The position numbers and the translations under genes were made by a program. A stretch of DNA of 64,000 bases from Bacteroides cutis (GTDB taxonomy: Bacteria; Bacteroidota; Bacteroidia; Bacteroidales; Bacteroidaceae). Location of the stretch: contig NZ_OEST01000008.1 in assembly GCF_900241005.1 (NCBI RefSeq), positions 1-64,000 on the forward strand, written 5' to 3'. Positions 8,624 to 17,433 of this stretch are shown here, in pieces. Numbering within the stretch: the first letter of the stretch is position 1; the number at the start of each line of letters is the position of its first letter. The notes under the pieces were generated by a model, which was given only the letters and a program-made list of their open reading frames with translations, did no database searches and was not told the origin of the DNA.

Positions 8624-9664
8624 ATGAAAGCAGATTACCCTTCTGTACTCTTGATTTACACCGGAGGTACTATCGGAATGATAGAAAACCCAGAAACCGG
8701 AGCGCTTGAAAACTTCAACTTCGACCAACTGCTCAAACATGTTCCCGAACTGAAACGTTTCAACTACCGTATCTCCTCCTATCAGTTCGATCCACCTATC
8801 GATTCTTCTGACATGGAACCATCTTTCTGGGCAAAGATTGTAAAAATAATTAACTATAATTACGATTACTTTGACGGCTTTGTCATCCTGCATGGAACCG
8901 ATACGATGGCCTACACAGCCTCTGCCCTCAGCTTCATGCTCGAAAATCTGGCAAAACCCGTTATCCTAACCGGCTCACAACTTCCTATCGGCATGTTGCG
9001 TACCGACGGCAAAGAAAACCTCATCACTTCCATCGAAATAGCTGCTGCCAAGCATCCCGACGGCACTCCCATCGTTCCAGAAGTGTGTATCTTTTTCGAA
9101 AACGAGTTGATGCGCGGCAACCGTACCACCAAAATCAATGCTGAGAATTTCAATGCCTTCCGTTCTTTTAACTATCCTGCGATAGCCAAAGTCGGTATTC
9201 ATATCCGTTATAACGAAACCCTCATCCGCCGCCCCGACACCATGCGTCCCATGAAGCCTCATTATCTCTTCGATACCAATGTCGTGGTGCTCACCCTTTT
9301 CCCTGGTATCCAAGAGAGTATCATCAACTCCGTACTTCATGTCCCCGGTCTAAAAGCAGTCGTGCTCAAAACCTTCGGTTCGGGCAACGCTCCGCAAAAA
9401 GACTGGTTCATCCGCCAGCTCAAAGATGCCACGGATCGTGGCATCATCATAGTCAACATCACCCAATGCCAATCCGGCGCGGTCGAGATGGGACGATACG
9501 AAACCGGCCTCCAACTTCTCCAGGCAGGTGTCATCAGCGGTTATGACAGTACTCCCGAATGTGCCGTCACCAAACTCATGTTCCTTCTCGGTCACGGACT
9601 CAGTCAAGAAGAAATCCGCTACCGCATGAACTCTGACCTGGCAGGCGAGATTACAAAAGAGTAA
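8624..9664 (+). CDS. ansA: type I (cytoplasmic) L-asparaginase
   Basis: A 346-residue asparaginase/glutaminase-family enzyme hydrolysing L-asparagine to aspartate and ammonia. LLIYTGGTIGM near the N-terminus carries the first catalytic threonine; VILHGTDTMAYTASAL near residue 90 carries the second Thr-Asp pair. There is no signal peptide, which fits the cytoplasmic type I form. The start at 8624 lies downstream of a -7 box at 8586-8593 that rules out a longer frame. It is a single-gene unit between the trp operon and the exopolysaccharide region, ended by its own hairpin. Confidence 0.93.
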   Translation: MKADYPSVLLIYTGGTIGMIENPETGALENFNFDQLLKHVPELKRFNYRISSYQFDPPIDSSDMEPSFWAKIVKIINYNYDYFDGFVILHGTDTMAYTASALSFMLENLAKPVILTGSQLPIGMLRTDGKENLITSIEIAAAKHPDGTPIVPEVCIFFENELMRGNRTTKINAENFNAFRSFNYPAIAKVGIHIRYNETLIRRPDTMRPMKPHYLFDTNVVVLTLFPGIQESIINSVLHVPGLKAVVLKTFGSGNAPQKDWFIRQLKDATDRGIIIVNITQCQSGAVEMGRYETGLQLLQAGVISGYDSTPECAVTKLMFLLGHGLSQEEIRYRMNSDLAGEITKE

Positions 9665-9682
9665 TCTCGCAGGCTCTTTTTA
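9645..9682 (+). terminator. terminator overlapping the asparaginase stop codon
   Basis: GCGAGATTAC (9645-9654) and GTAATCTCGC (9661-9670) form a perfect 10-bp stem with a 6-nt loop that includes the end of the gene, followed by AGGCTCTTTTTATT. The 5' arm is inside the coding sequence and the 3' arm contains the TAA stop. Confidence 0.75.
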
Positions 9683-9835
9683 TTCTCCCCATAGTTTCTC
9701 TCTTCCATATCATTGGATAACATTTGCAAGTTTACAAAAACGGCAAAACAGTACGAATATTAACAATTTAGGTACATATATAAAATAATCAAGAAAATAA
9801 AGTTGATTATTTTACACCTATAATAATATATTCCG

Positions 9836-9843
9836 TACCTTTG
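9836..9843 (+). promoter_or_regulatory. -7 box upstream of the first LruC-type gene
   Basis: TACCTTTG matches TAnnTTTG, 73 nt before the ATG. The -33 element is not clear. The surrounding 150 bases are very AT-rich. Confidence 0.5.
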
Positions 9844-9916
9844 TTGCATTAAACGGTCAATAAATATATATGATATTATCATATAATATAACATTGACGC
9901 CTAATCTACACTAATT

Positions 9917-12148
9917 ATGGAAGGTGAAAATTTAAACCTATCTCACATTCTTCCCACTATACTATTGGGAGGAATTCTTGTTCTATCAGGCTGCAACGAT
10001 AATAACGGCGTCTACAACCCTGACCGTATTCAAGAGGAAGCCCAAGCAGACTTCCCGGTAAAAAACATTGATCCAAACCAGACATGGGAAACAAGTGCAG
10101 TGTGTAATGCATCCGTCTCTGTCAATGAAGACAACAAGAATACTTATACAATCAAGGTATATACGGCAAATCCGTATTATGTCGATGGCGACGCCACACT
10201 GCTTGCCCAAACCACCGTAACGGATGGTCAAATCGTGAATTTTAAATTCGACGTACCGGCTGCTCTACAGTATCTATATGTGATGAAAATAAACAGTAAA
10301 GGATACAGTTCTGCAATACCCGTAGCGGTTAAAAACAAGACAGTTAAAGTGACGTTCGGAGAAGGCGGTGGAACAACACGGGCAATAAGCGGCAAAGGCT
10401 CCATTCAAGGAAGCGGCATCAACCTCTCTAATCCCCCGAGAGATCTGCCGGAAGGAAGTATCAAGTTATCCACATTGAACAACCAATGGACTGATGTAAC
10501 CGAAAACGGCAACTACATAGTCACTTCAGACATAACAGAAGTAAATATCGGTAAACCGGTTCATCTATATATAGAAGGAAATGTTACATTATCCAAACTA
10601 TATATCCAGAAGCCATGGGATGCCCCTGTCGGATTAGCCAAGATATACCTTTTACCCCACTCCAAGCTTACGCTCATTGCTGATAAAAATAAAGCGATAA
10701 ACAACGTATCAGGAGAGTCCGAGACCATAAGAGCTTTCAGTATGGAATCGGGATATGAAATCGGAATTACCAGAGAAGCTGAATTGATTTGCGAAAATGC
10801 AATTATCTTTAACGCAAACACAAATATCAACAATCGCGGAAAGATCAGCGCCACTCACCTGGAATTCAACAACAACTCCCAGCTACTCAATAATGGAGAA
10901 GTTGCTCTTACCAATCTTTTCAGTTGTGAAAATGGAAGGACTGTAATCGAAAACAATTATCATATCACAGCAGGGTCATTCCATCTGGCAGGCAGCTCCG
11001 CTTTCTATAACGAGACTCTTGGTGAAGTTATGATCAACGGGCTTTCAAATATCGATAGTAACTCCTCCACGTGGTATAACGACGGTCTCTTCCATACAAC
11101 CAATATCACCTTCAACGCATCCTCTCCCAACTGGATTAACAAATGCCGTCTGTATGTAGATGAAAAATTCACTTACGATGTCAGCAACAACAACGACGGG
11201 CTCATCATGGATGCGGGTTCCTACGTCCAGTGCGGCACATTCTATGCAGACCAAGCCAACATCAGAATGGGTAACAAATCTTTCTTCAACGTAATAGGAG
11301 AAGCCAGATTTAATCATAACCCGATAGGATTTGTCACCACAGGCGATGATTATGCCCTCCTAAAAATGGGAAGTGCGGTCCAAGAAGACCCGATGCAAGG
11401 ATTTTCCATAACCTATGACGGAAAGCTTTATGTGGCCTGCAGCAAGCATTTTGCACAGGGAAACGACGGTTCTCCCGAGCGCCCGTTAATCAGTATAAAG
11501 AACGGAGCCGAAATGACCAAGTCCGACAAATCTGATATCATCATAGAACATTCACATTGCAACCCCGGTTACAAACCGAATCTTGACGATAAAGATAATG
11601 AAGACAAACTTCAGACATACGCCTATGCATTTGAAGATATGGCAAAAGGCGTAGGAGACTACGACTTCAACGACGTAGTGCTCTACGTCACCGTACCCTA
11701 CAACAAAGACGGTAAAAAAGTGATAGACGTAACGCTGAAAGCAGCCGGAGCCTCCAAGCAACTGGCAGTACTCTTCAACAACAAGACAATATTCGGGAAT
11801 GTGCATGAAGCTCTAGGAGTTCCGACAGGTACCCTCGTAAACACAGGGCAAGCAACAGGAACCGCAAAGACCGAAACCATCGAAGTGGGAAGTGACTTCA
11901 ACCTGACAACTAATGGAGATTTCTATATCTCCGACGGAAAAAGCAGTATACATATTCCCAACTTCACCACCGGCTTCATGAAAGGAAATGTTCCTTATGC
12001 CCTTCGCATAGCCAACGTCGACTGGAAATGGCCGAAAGAAAAAATCAGCATAGCCGAAGCTTATACAAACTTTGAAAAATGGGCGCAAGACACTTCGGCC
12101 GAACTTACCTGGTATAAGATATACGACAGCAATAAAGTGATGAATTAA
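9917..12148 (+). CDS. LruC-domain (DUF4842-like) surface lipoprotein
   Basis: A 743-residue predicted lipoprotein: a hydrophobic segment ends in the lipobox LSGC with the lipidated cysteine at residue 26. The mature start NDNNGVYNPDRIQEEAQADF leads into FPVKNIDPNQTW, a motif shared with the next gene. The middle (about residues 190-540) is Asn/Ser-rich with beta-helix-like periodicity. The LruC signature VGDYDFNDVVLYV is near residue 575. The signal peptide is odd because its first ten residues contain two Glu and no Lys or Arg. LruC-type proteins are outer-membrane-associated in Leptospira and Bacteroidetes, with unknown biochemical role. It lies just before the exopolysaccharide genes. Confidence 0.8.
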   Translation: MEGENLNLSHILPTILLGGILVLSGCNDNNGVYNPDRIQEEAQADFPVKNIDPNQTWETSAVCNASVSVNEDNKNTYTIKVYTANPYYVDGDATLLAQTTVTDGQIVNFKFDVPAALQYLYVMKINSKGYSSAIPVAVKNKTVKVTFGEGGGTTRAISGKGSIQGSGINLSNPPRDLPEGSIKLSTLNNQWTDVTENGNYIVTSDITEVNIGKPVHLYIEGNVTLSKLYIQKPWDAPVGLAKIYLLPHSKLTLIADKNKAINNVSGESETIRAFSMESGYEIGITREAELICENAIIFNANTNINNRGKISATHLEFNNNSQLLNNGEVALTNLFSCENGRTVIENNYHITAGSFHLAGSSAFYNETLGEVMINGLSNIDSNSSTWYNDGLFHTTNITFNASSPNWINKCRLYVDEKFTYDVSNNNDGLIMDAGSYVQCGTFYADQANIRMGNKSFFNVIGEARFNHNPIGFVTTGDDYALLKMGSAVQEDPMQGFSITYDGKLYVACSKHFAQGNDGSPERPLISIKNGAEMTKSDKSDIIIEHSHCNPGYKPNLDDKDNEDKLQTYAYAFEDMAKGVGDYDFNDVVLYVTVPYNKDGKKVIDVTLKAAGASKQLAVLFNNKTIFGNVHEALGVPTGTLVNTGQATGTAKTETIEVGSDFNLTTNGDFYISDGKSSIHIPNFTTGFMKGNVPYALRIANVDWKWPKEKISIAEAYTNFEKWAQDTSAELTWYKIYDSNKVMN

Positions 12149-12199
12149 CTGCCATAATTATGGTAATCCCATAAAAGATTTCTTCCAAATATATGACAT

Positions 12200-12241
12200 A
12201 AGCCCGATGGATAGATAAATCAACTCTATACCACCGGGCTT
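12200..12241 (+). terminator. weak terminator candidate between the two LruC genes
   Basis: AAGCCCG (12200-12206) pairs with CGGGCTT (12235-12241), with an extra GG/CC pair further in. The following TGTTGGCAAAAAAAC is not a good U-tract, so termination would be partial at best. Confidence 0.35.
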
Positions 12242-12370
12242 GTTGGCAAAAAAACACTTTAAAGGCCGAGTAACAAGCGGTAGAACCGACAATCGCCCTT
12301 AAATAGTTTAAAAAAGTTAACAAATATACTTTTATCCCACTTCATCAGATATTATTCACCTAAATAAACG

Positions 12371-12378
12371 TATTTTTG
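12371..12378 (+). promoter_or_regulatory. -7 box upstream of the second LruC-type gene
   Basis: TATTTTTG matches TAnnTTTG, 28 nt before the ATG at 12407. No TTTG at the expected -33 distance. Confidence 0.4.
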
Positions 12379-12406
12379 CTTGTTATCAAATCAAAGAAAT
12401 ATAGCG

Positions 12407-14890
12407 ATGAAAAGAAACTTAAGATTAATTCACTGCATACCGTTCGCAATGTTTGTTACAGGTATGTTTTTTCATAGCTGTAAAGACGATGTCTTTAATG
12501 CGGAAAAGGTAAAAGCAACCTATCAAAACAAGTTCCCGGTAAAAGACATCGATCCCAATATGGATTGGAAAATGACACGCCAAGTAGCAGTTGACATTTC
12601 TGTCCACGAAGACTACGGAGTGAATTATACTGTTGAAATATTTGACCATAACCCATTTGCAACGGATACGATAATCCATTTACTTGCCAAAGGTACAGCC
12701 AATCAAGATTTGCCATTCACCACAACAATCGATTGTCCCTCGATCATTTCCACCCTATACGTTACACGTGTAGATCCGGCCGGACGACGTACCATGAAAC
12801 CGGTATATATATCCAATGACAAACTAATCACCTCTTTCGGCAGCAAACCAATAACGACCCGTGCCGCATCGCCCCAAAGCAAAGAAGTAACTTTGCAAAC
12901 GATGACACGCCCTTATACCGACCGGGAAATAGCAGACATGCTATCAAAAGCGACAGAATATACCGGACAAGATATGGATGTAAACCTCACCCAACATACT
13001 CTATACAAAATAACAGGACAATATAAAGGCGGCATCAACCATGCCGGTACCCTTACCCCCAATGCCGGTACGATAAAACTGATCGTAGCCCCCGGCGCAG
13101 AATGGGAAATACCTTCCCTACAAACCATCAATCAAGGTCTGGAAATAATAGTTGCGTCCCAAGGAAAAATAGAATTGAAAGCCGGTAGTCAACAGAAACC
13201 GTCATTAAAATTCACCAATACCTCATCGCTCGTTGTCTTAGGAACCGCTTACCAGGAAGATGAAGATGATGATGAAGAAGACCTCCGAGGTAAGATATCA
13301 GGTAACGGTTGGATTGAGTTTTCCAACGGAGGCATCCACTATAATGCCGGAGATATTGATATAGACGGAATTAACAATAATGGCGGTACTTTCTTTAATT
13401 ATGGCGAAACAGATGTAGAAGAATTGATAGGATCTTCTACCGGAAGCCTGTACGTCAATCATGGCGACCTGGAAGCCGACAAGATCGGTGCAGATGAGAG
13501 TACAGGGCCGAAACTGGAAAACAGCTGTAAAATAAAGGTAGAAACACATTTATCCAGTACAGGTATCAAGATGGGAACAGGTGCGCAGATTAAATGTAAA
13601 CATCTATATGCGTATGGTTATATCGACCTCAGTGAAAACTCCATGATCAAGGTAGAGAACAACACCAAATTTTACAACTGTAACATTACAGGCCCTACTG
13701 CAGACAAAAGCTATGCCTTGCTGAAACTGAAAACCATATCGGAAGCCAGTTGGAAAGGTACCTATGGAATAGAAGGTACCTATGGAATAGAATGTACGGC
13801 AGGTTATCTCATTAACAATATATATTGTGAATACAAAGCCGAAAACTCCAGCTGGGATTTCACCAATTGCTACTTAAACGGAAAAGCCGGCGGCAATGGT
13901 CGGAAAGGTAATGGCAATGCAGTTCTATGCCGAGAAGGCGAAGCTCCCGCCTATATTCCCGCCGGAAGATGTACCGGTGAAGGAAATACTCCGGATGAAG
14001 GAGGAGAAGATATCCCCGCTCCCCCCATCACCCACACCTATGTTTTCGAAGACAACTTCCCATTGGTCGGAGACTATGACTTTAACGATGTTGTACTAGA
14101 TGCGCAACTGTTCTACGACCGCGAAGGCGACGATGAAACGGATGTCAACAATAAGATAAAGAAAGTAAAAATATACGTCACGCTTGCAGCAGTAGGCGCC
14201 AGCAAGGAACTGGGAGCCGGCCTGCGCATTATCGGTCTTCACGAAGCCGACATCAAAGAACTGAAATGCAAAGGCAATGCCGACAGGCAATACTTCAGTA
14301 CACTCAGCGGTTCATTCTTTGCCAACGGCTACAACAACATCAGCGACGGCCACCGTTATACAGACAGCAACGAGGGGATTGTCATCCCCCTCTTCGGTGA
14401 TGCCCACAAAGCCATTCTCGGTCAAAGCGCGCTGACTTCACGTCTCTTTGTCAACACATTGACCGAAGGCATTAGCCACACCGATCTAAAGACCTACGAA
14501 ATAGAGATAGAGCTACACAAGGACCGGCAAACCACTACCCCGTATGTCACCTTAGACGACCTCGATTTTTTTATCGGTTATCGCTATAAGAATATGGAAC
14601 AACGCATGGAAGTTCACCTCTATGAGTTCTGGCAACTCACCGCCACAGGCCATCCCAAATATGGCCCTACCCCCGGTGGAACCATGCAGACTGCCAACCT
14701 CGACCTTGCAGGTAACAACACATGGGCCATCTGTGTACCCAACTTCAGTTACCCTAAAGAATATATCAATATCAGCGATCGAGAAAACAAAGATGATTGC
14801 GCATATCCCCTATTTATCGGCTGGGCATGCGACCGCAATACCAATCAAGACTGGTATATGCGTCCTAACAAAAAAAATATATATAGGTAA
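12407..14890 (+). CDS. second LruC-domain surface lipoprotein, exopolysaccharide operon head
   Basis: An 827-residue paralogue of the preceding lipoprotein. The N-terminus MKRNLRLIH is basic, FHSC forms the lipobox with the cysteine at residue 25, and KDDV follows; acidic residues right after the cysteine favour surface exposure in Bacteroidetes. FPVKDIDPNMDW repeats the motif of its neighbour and VGDYDFNDVVLDAQ near residue 550 is the LruC signature. An acidic run (DEDDDEED) lies near residue 285 and an 18-bp in-frame duplication (GTYGIE twice) near residue 452. The next gene starts 44 nt downstream in the same direction. The frame extends to 12380 but the ATG at 12407 fits the signal peptide. 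Confidence 0.8.
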   Translation: MKRNLRLIHCIPFAMFVTGMFFHSCKDDVFNAEKVKATYQNKFPVKDIDPNMDWKMTRQVAVDISVHEDYGVNYTVEIFDHNPFATDTIIHLLAKGTANQDLPFTTTIDCPSIISTLYVTRVDPAGRRTMKPVYISNDKLITSFGSKPITTRAASPQSKEVTLQTMTRPYTDREIADMLSKATEYTGQDMDVNLTQHTLYKITGQYKGGINHAGTLTPNAGTIKLIVAPGAEWEIPSLQTINQGLEIIVASQGKIELKAGSQQKPSLKFTNTSSLVVLGTAYQEDEDDDEEDLRGKISGNGWIEFSNGGIHYNAGDIDIDGINNNGGTFFNYGETDVEELIGSSTGSLYVNHGDLEADKIGADESTGPKLENSCKIKVETHLSSTGIKMGTGAQIKCKHLYAYGYIDLSENSMIKVENNTKFYNCNITGPTADKSYALLKLKTISEASWKGTYGIEGTYGIECTAGYLINNIYCEYKAENSSWDFTNCYLNGKAGGNGRKGNGNAVLCREGEAPAYIPAGRCTGEGNTPDEGGEDIPAPPITHTYVFEDNFPLVGDYDFNDVVLDAQLFYDREGDDETDVNNKIKKVKIYVTLAAVGASKELGAGLRIIGLHEADIKELKCKGNADRQYFSTLSGSFFANGYNNISDGHRYTDSNEGIVIPLFGDAHKAILGQSALTSRLFVNTLTEGISHTDLKTYEIEIELHKDRQTTTPYVTLDDLDFFIGYRYKNMEQRMEVHLYEFWQLTATGHPKYGPTPGGTMQTANLDLAGNNTWAICVPNFSYPKEYINISDRENKDDCAYPLFIGWACDRNTNQDWYMRPNKKNIYR
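13757..13792 (+). repeat. 18-bp perfect tandem duplication inside the LruC gene
   Basis: GGTACCTATGGAATAGAA occurs twice back to back and encodes GTYGIE-GTYGIE. The reading frame is kept. A perfect copy suggests recent slippage and a possibly variable length between strains. Confidence 0.85.
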
Positions 14891-14934
14891 TATACAGGAA
14901 TAAGTGAATATATCAAAAAAACAAAAACAATATA

Positions 14935-15297
14935 ATGAAAAAAAAGATATTATTAGTGGACGATAAAGCCACTATTGGAAAAGTACTCAATATCTATTTG
15001 ATCAAGGATTTCGATGTAATATATCATGAAAATGTGATAAAAGCCATTCAATGGTTAAATGAAGGCAACTATCCCGACCTCATTATATCCGATATCCGTA
15101 TGCCATACATGACAGGAAAAGAATTCCTTATGTTTTTAAAAAAGAACGAACTGTATAAAAACATACCGATCATCATGCTCTCCAGTGAAGAAAGCACCAC
15201 AGAACGGATTGAATTACTCCAAGCCGGAGCGATAGATTATATTCTCAAACCCTTCAACCCCTTGGAATTAAAAGTACGTATCATGAAACTTTTCTAA
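14935..15297 (+). CDS. single-domain response regulator (CheY-like)
   Basis: A 120-residue stand-alone receiver domain. The acidic pair is D9-D10 (ILLVDDK), the phosphorylation site is D53 (LIISDIRMP), the switch Ser is S83 (IIMLSSE) and the conserved lysine is K105 (YILKPFNP), so the domain should be phosphorylatable. No output domain is attached. It lies 44 nt after an LruC lipoprotein and 21 nt before the initiating sugar transferase, whose own N-terminus looks like a decayed receiver. This position suggests it controls polymer initiation or export; the cognate histidine kinase is not in the neighbourhood. Confidence 0.9.
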   Translation: MKKKILLVDDKATIGKVLNIYLIKDFDVIYHENVIKAIQWLNEGNYPDLIISDIRMPYMTGKEFLMFLKKNELYKNIPIIMLSSEESTTERIELLQAGAIDYILKPFNPLELKVRIMKLF

Positions 15298-15318
15298 ACA
15301 AAACTTAAAGGACAAGAA

Positions 15319-16485
15319 ATGTTATACTACATCTATATAGGAAATAATAAAATCATCATCGATCACTTAAGTAAAGTCACCGGAGGTATGTTTATTGCCG
15401 TTTCCAGCAGTCATAAAGCTGCCAAAGTCATAGATGGAATTCGTGAACGATATAACACTTCTATCCTCTACGAGCAAACCGACTCACAAAAAGACTGTCT
15501 CGAAATAACATATCTCCACAAAAGATTTCCGAGAGTATATATCACCCTCATAACCGAAGAACTACTTGCAGAAGACCGGCAACTCTATCTGCAAGCAGGT
15601 GTCAACAATACTTTGCCTCCTCAGGCCGATGAAGAAAGTATCCAATTCATGAATAAATTCCTGCAAATACGCAAAACACACAAAATGCGGGAATTCAGCG
15701 ATGCCCACCGTAAAAAGCTAAACACATTTCACCTTCCTTTATGGAAGCGCTTGTTCGACATCTTCTTTGCCATGGGCGCCATTGTGGTACTCTCCCCCTT
15801 ATTGATAGGTACTGCCATTGCCATCCGCCTCGAAAGTAAAGGAAAAGTTATATACAAATCCCAGCGGGTAGGCAGCAACTACCAAATATTCAACTTCCTG
15901 AAATTCCGTTCCATGTTTACCAATGCAGACAAACGTTTGAAGGAATTGAACGCCCTCAACCAGTACAAAATGGAAGAAGAAACAGGCAACGACACCCCTG
16001 AAATCCTTTTTGACGAACTAACCGGAAATCTGGAGGAAGAAGGCAACCTGCTGATCTCGGATGATTTCGTAATCTCCGAAGAAGACTATCTCAAGCAAAA
16101 AGCCCAGGAAACCCAAAATACATTCGTCAAGATAGAGAACGACCCACGCGTCACCCGCGTAGGCCGTTTCATCCGTAAATACAGCATCGACGAGCTGCCG
16201 CAACTCTTCAACATCCTGAAAGGTGACATGAGCATCGTGGGCAACCGCCCCCTCCCCCTTTACGAAGCGGAACTGCTGACCAGCGACGCATACATCGACC
16301 GCTTCATGGGTCCTGCCGGGCTCACCGGGCTGTGGCAGGTAGAGAAGCGCGGAGGTACTGGTAAAATGTCGGCTGAGGAACGGAAGCAACTCGACATAAA
16401 GTATGCCCGTGAATTCTCTTTCTGGCTGGATATGAAAATACTACTGAGAACATTTACGGCATTTGTGCAGAAAGAAAACGTATAA
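15319..16485 (+). CDS. initiating sugar transferase (polyprenyl-phosphate phosphoglycosyltransferase) with degenerate receiver-like N-terminus
   Basis: 388 residues. Residues about 140-388 are a bacterial sugar transferase: the membrane re-entrant segment near [12 protein letters not shown], then [19 protein letters not shown], then [20 protein letters not shown] and [10 protein letters not shown]. Such enzymes transfer a sugar-1-phosphate from a UDP-sugar to undecaprenyl phosphate, the first step of exopolysaccharide repeat-unit assembly. Residues 1-120 follow a receiver-domain pattern (for example [19 protein letters not shown]) but the acidic pair, phospho-Asp and Lys-Pro are missing. An acidic linker of roughly 70 residues splits the catalytic part, as in other Bacteroidetes members. 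The substrate cannot be told. Confidence 0.88.
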   Translation: MLYYIYIGNNKIIIDHLSKVTGGMFIAVSSSHKAAKVIDGIRERYNTSILYEQTDSQKDCLEITYLHKRFPRVYITLITEELLAEDRQLYLQAGVNNTLPPQADEESIQFMNKFLQIRKTHKMREFSDAHRKKLNTFHLPLWKRLFDIFFAMGAIVVLSPLLIGTAIAIRLESKGKVIYKSQRVGSNYQIFNFLKFRSMFTNADKRLKELNALNQYKMEEETGNDTPEILFDELTGNLEEEGNLLISDDFVISEEDYLKQKAQETQNTFVKIENDPRVTRVGRFIRKYSIDELPQLFNILKGDMSIVGNRPLPLYEAELLTSDAYIDRFMGPAGLTGLWQVEKRGGTGKMSAEERKQLDIKYAREFSFWLDMKILLRTFTAFVQKENV

Positions 16486-16584
16486 AAGAAACGCATTAAT
16501 GATGAGTGATGAACAATAGATAAAAGTTGAACAACAAATGATAAGTAAATCACAATCATTTTATAATTTATAACCAGTAACATA

Positions 16585-17421
16585 ATGAACAGTTTTTCTA
16601 AAATAATCGTATACAGCATAACTCTTTGGAGTCTTTTTGGTCTTCCTCTCCTCGTCTCGGCGCAACAGGAAATGACACGTGAAGAACGTATCAAAGCATT
16701 GGAAAAGTTAAAGTTACAAGATACAAAGTTAGAAGCAAATACCAGTGGCTTGATTGAGCAAAGTATGCCCTACGAAGTAGAGAAATTGGAACTTCCCCCT
16801 TTGTCCGTTTTCCTGGATGCAGTAACGGAAAACGCAACAGTGAAACGTGTACAATCACAAGTTGCACAAGTTCAAAACGAATATCGTTTGCAAAAACGTG
16901 ATTGGTGGAATTATTTTCGCTTAAACGCAAACTATGCTTATGGACGTTTCAACACTCTCAATGAAAACAGTGAAACATTAGTTGACTGGTATCAAACAAC
17001 AACTGTAGGTTCTCGCCACACATTTAATGTAGGAGCAAGTTTCAGTGTTGGATTAGGAGATTTATTTAATAGGCGCATTAAACTTAAAAAATACAAATAC
17101 GATATTGAACAGTTGCAATATACCCAAGATGAAGTAATGGAGGAACGTCGTCTCAGGGTGCTTGAAGCATACAATGCGGTAACCGAACAACTTGCCACTA
17201 TTAAGGCTAAGGCTGAAACGGCAGCGCTATATAATGCGCAGATGAAGATTTCCGAATACAATTTTATACAAGGAAAAATGGACATTACTTCATTATCTAT
17301 GGAACGTGCACGTCGTACTGGTGCTGTCACAGCTTACGAACAAGCCCGAGTTATGCTACACAACTCAATCATTTTATTAGAAATGTTGACTAATGTCAAA
17401 GTTATTAAAGATAATTTGTAA
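16585..17421 (+). CDS. TolC-like outer-membrane export protein, half-length
   Basis: 278 residues with a cleavable signal peptide (ending near VSAQQ). A helical stretch (about residues 30-115), a strand-rich portion around 115-160 (YFRLNANYAYGRF, FNVGASFSVGLG) and a second long helix (165-275) match one repeat of the outer membrane efflux protein family. Full TolC proteins carry two such repeats and about 420-490 residues. It is followed 12 nt later by the Wzz-type protein, and no Wza-like SLBB export protein is found nearby, so it may provide the outer-membrane channel for the polymer. This role is inferred. Confidence 0.72.
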   Translation: MNSFSKIIVYSITLWSLFGLPLLVSAQQEMTREERIKALEKLKLQDTKLEANTSGLIEQSMPYEVEKLELPPLSVFLDAVTENATVKRVQSQVAQVQNEYRLQKRDWWNYFRLNANYAYGRFNTLNENSETLVDWYQTTTVGSRHTFNVGASFSVGLGDLFNRRIKLKKYKYDIEQLQYTQDEVMEERRLRVLEAYNAVTEQLATIKAKAETAALYNAQMKISEYNFIQGKMDITSLSMERARRTGAVTAYEQARVMLHNSIILLEMLTNVKVIKDNL

Positions 17422-17433
17422 CAGAATACACAC

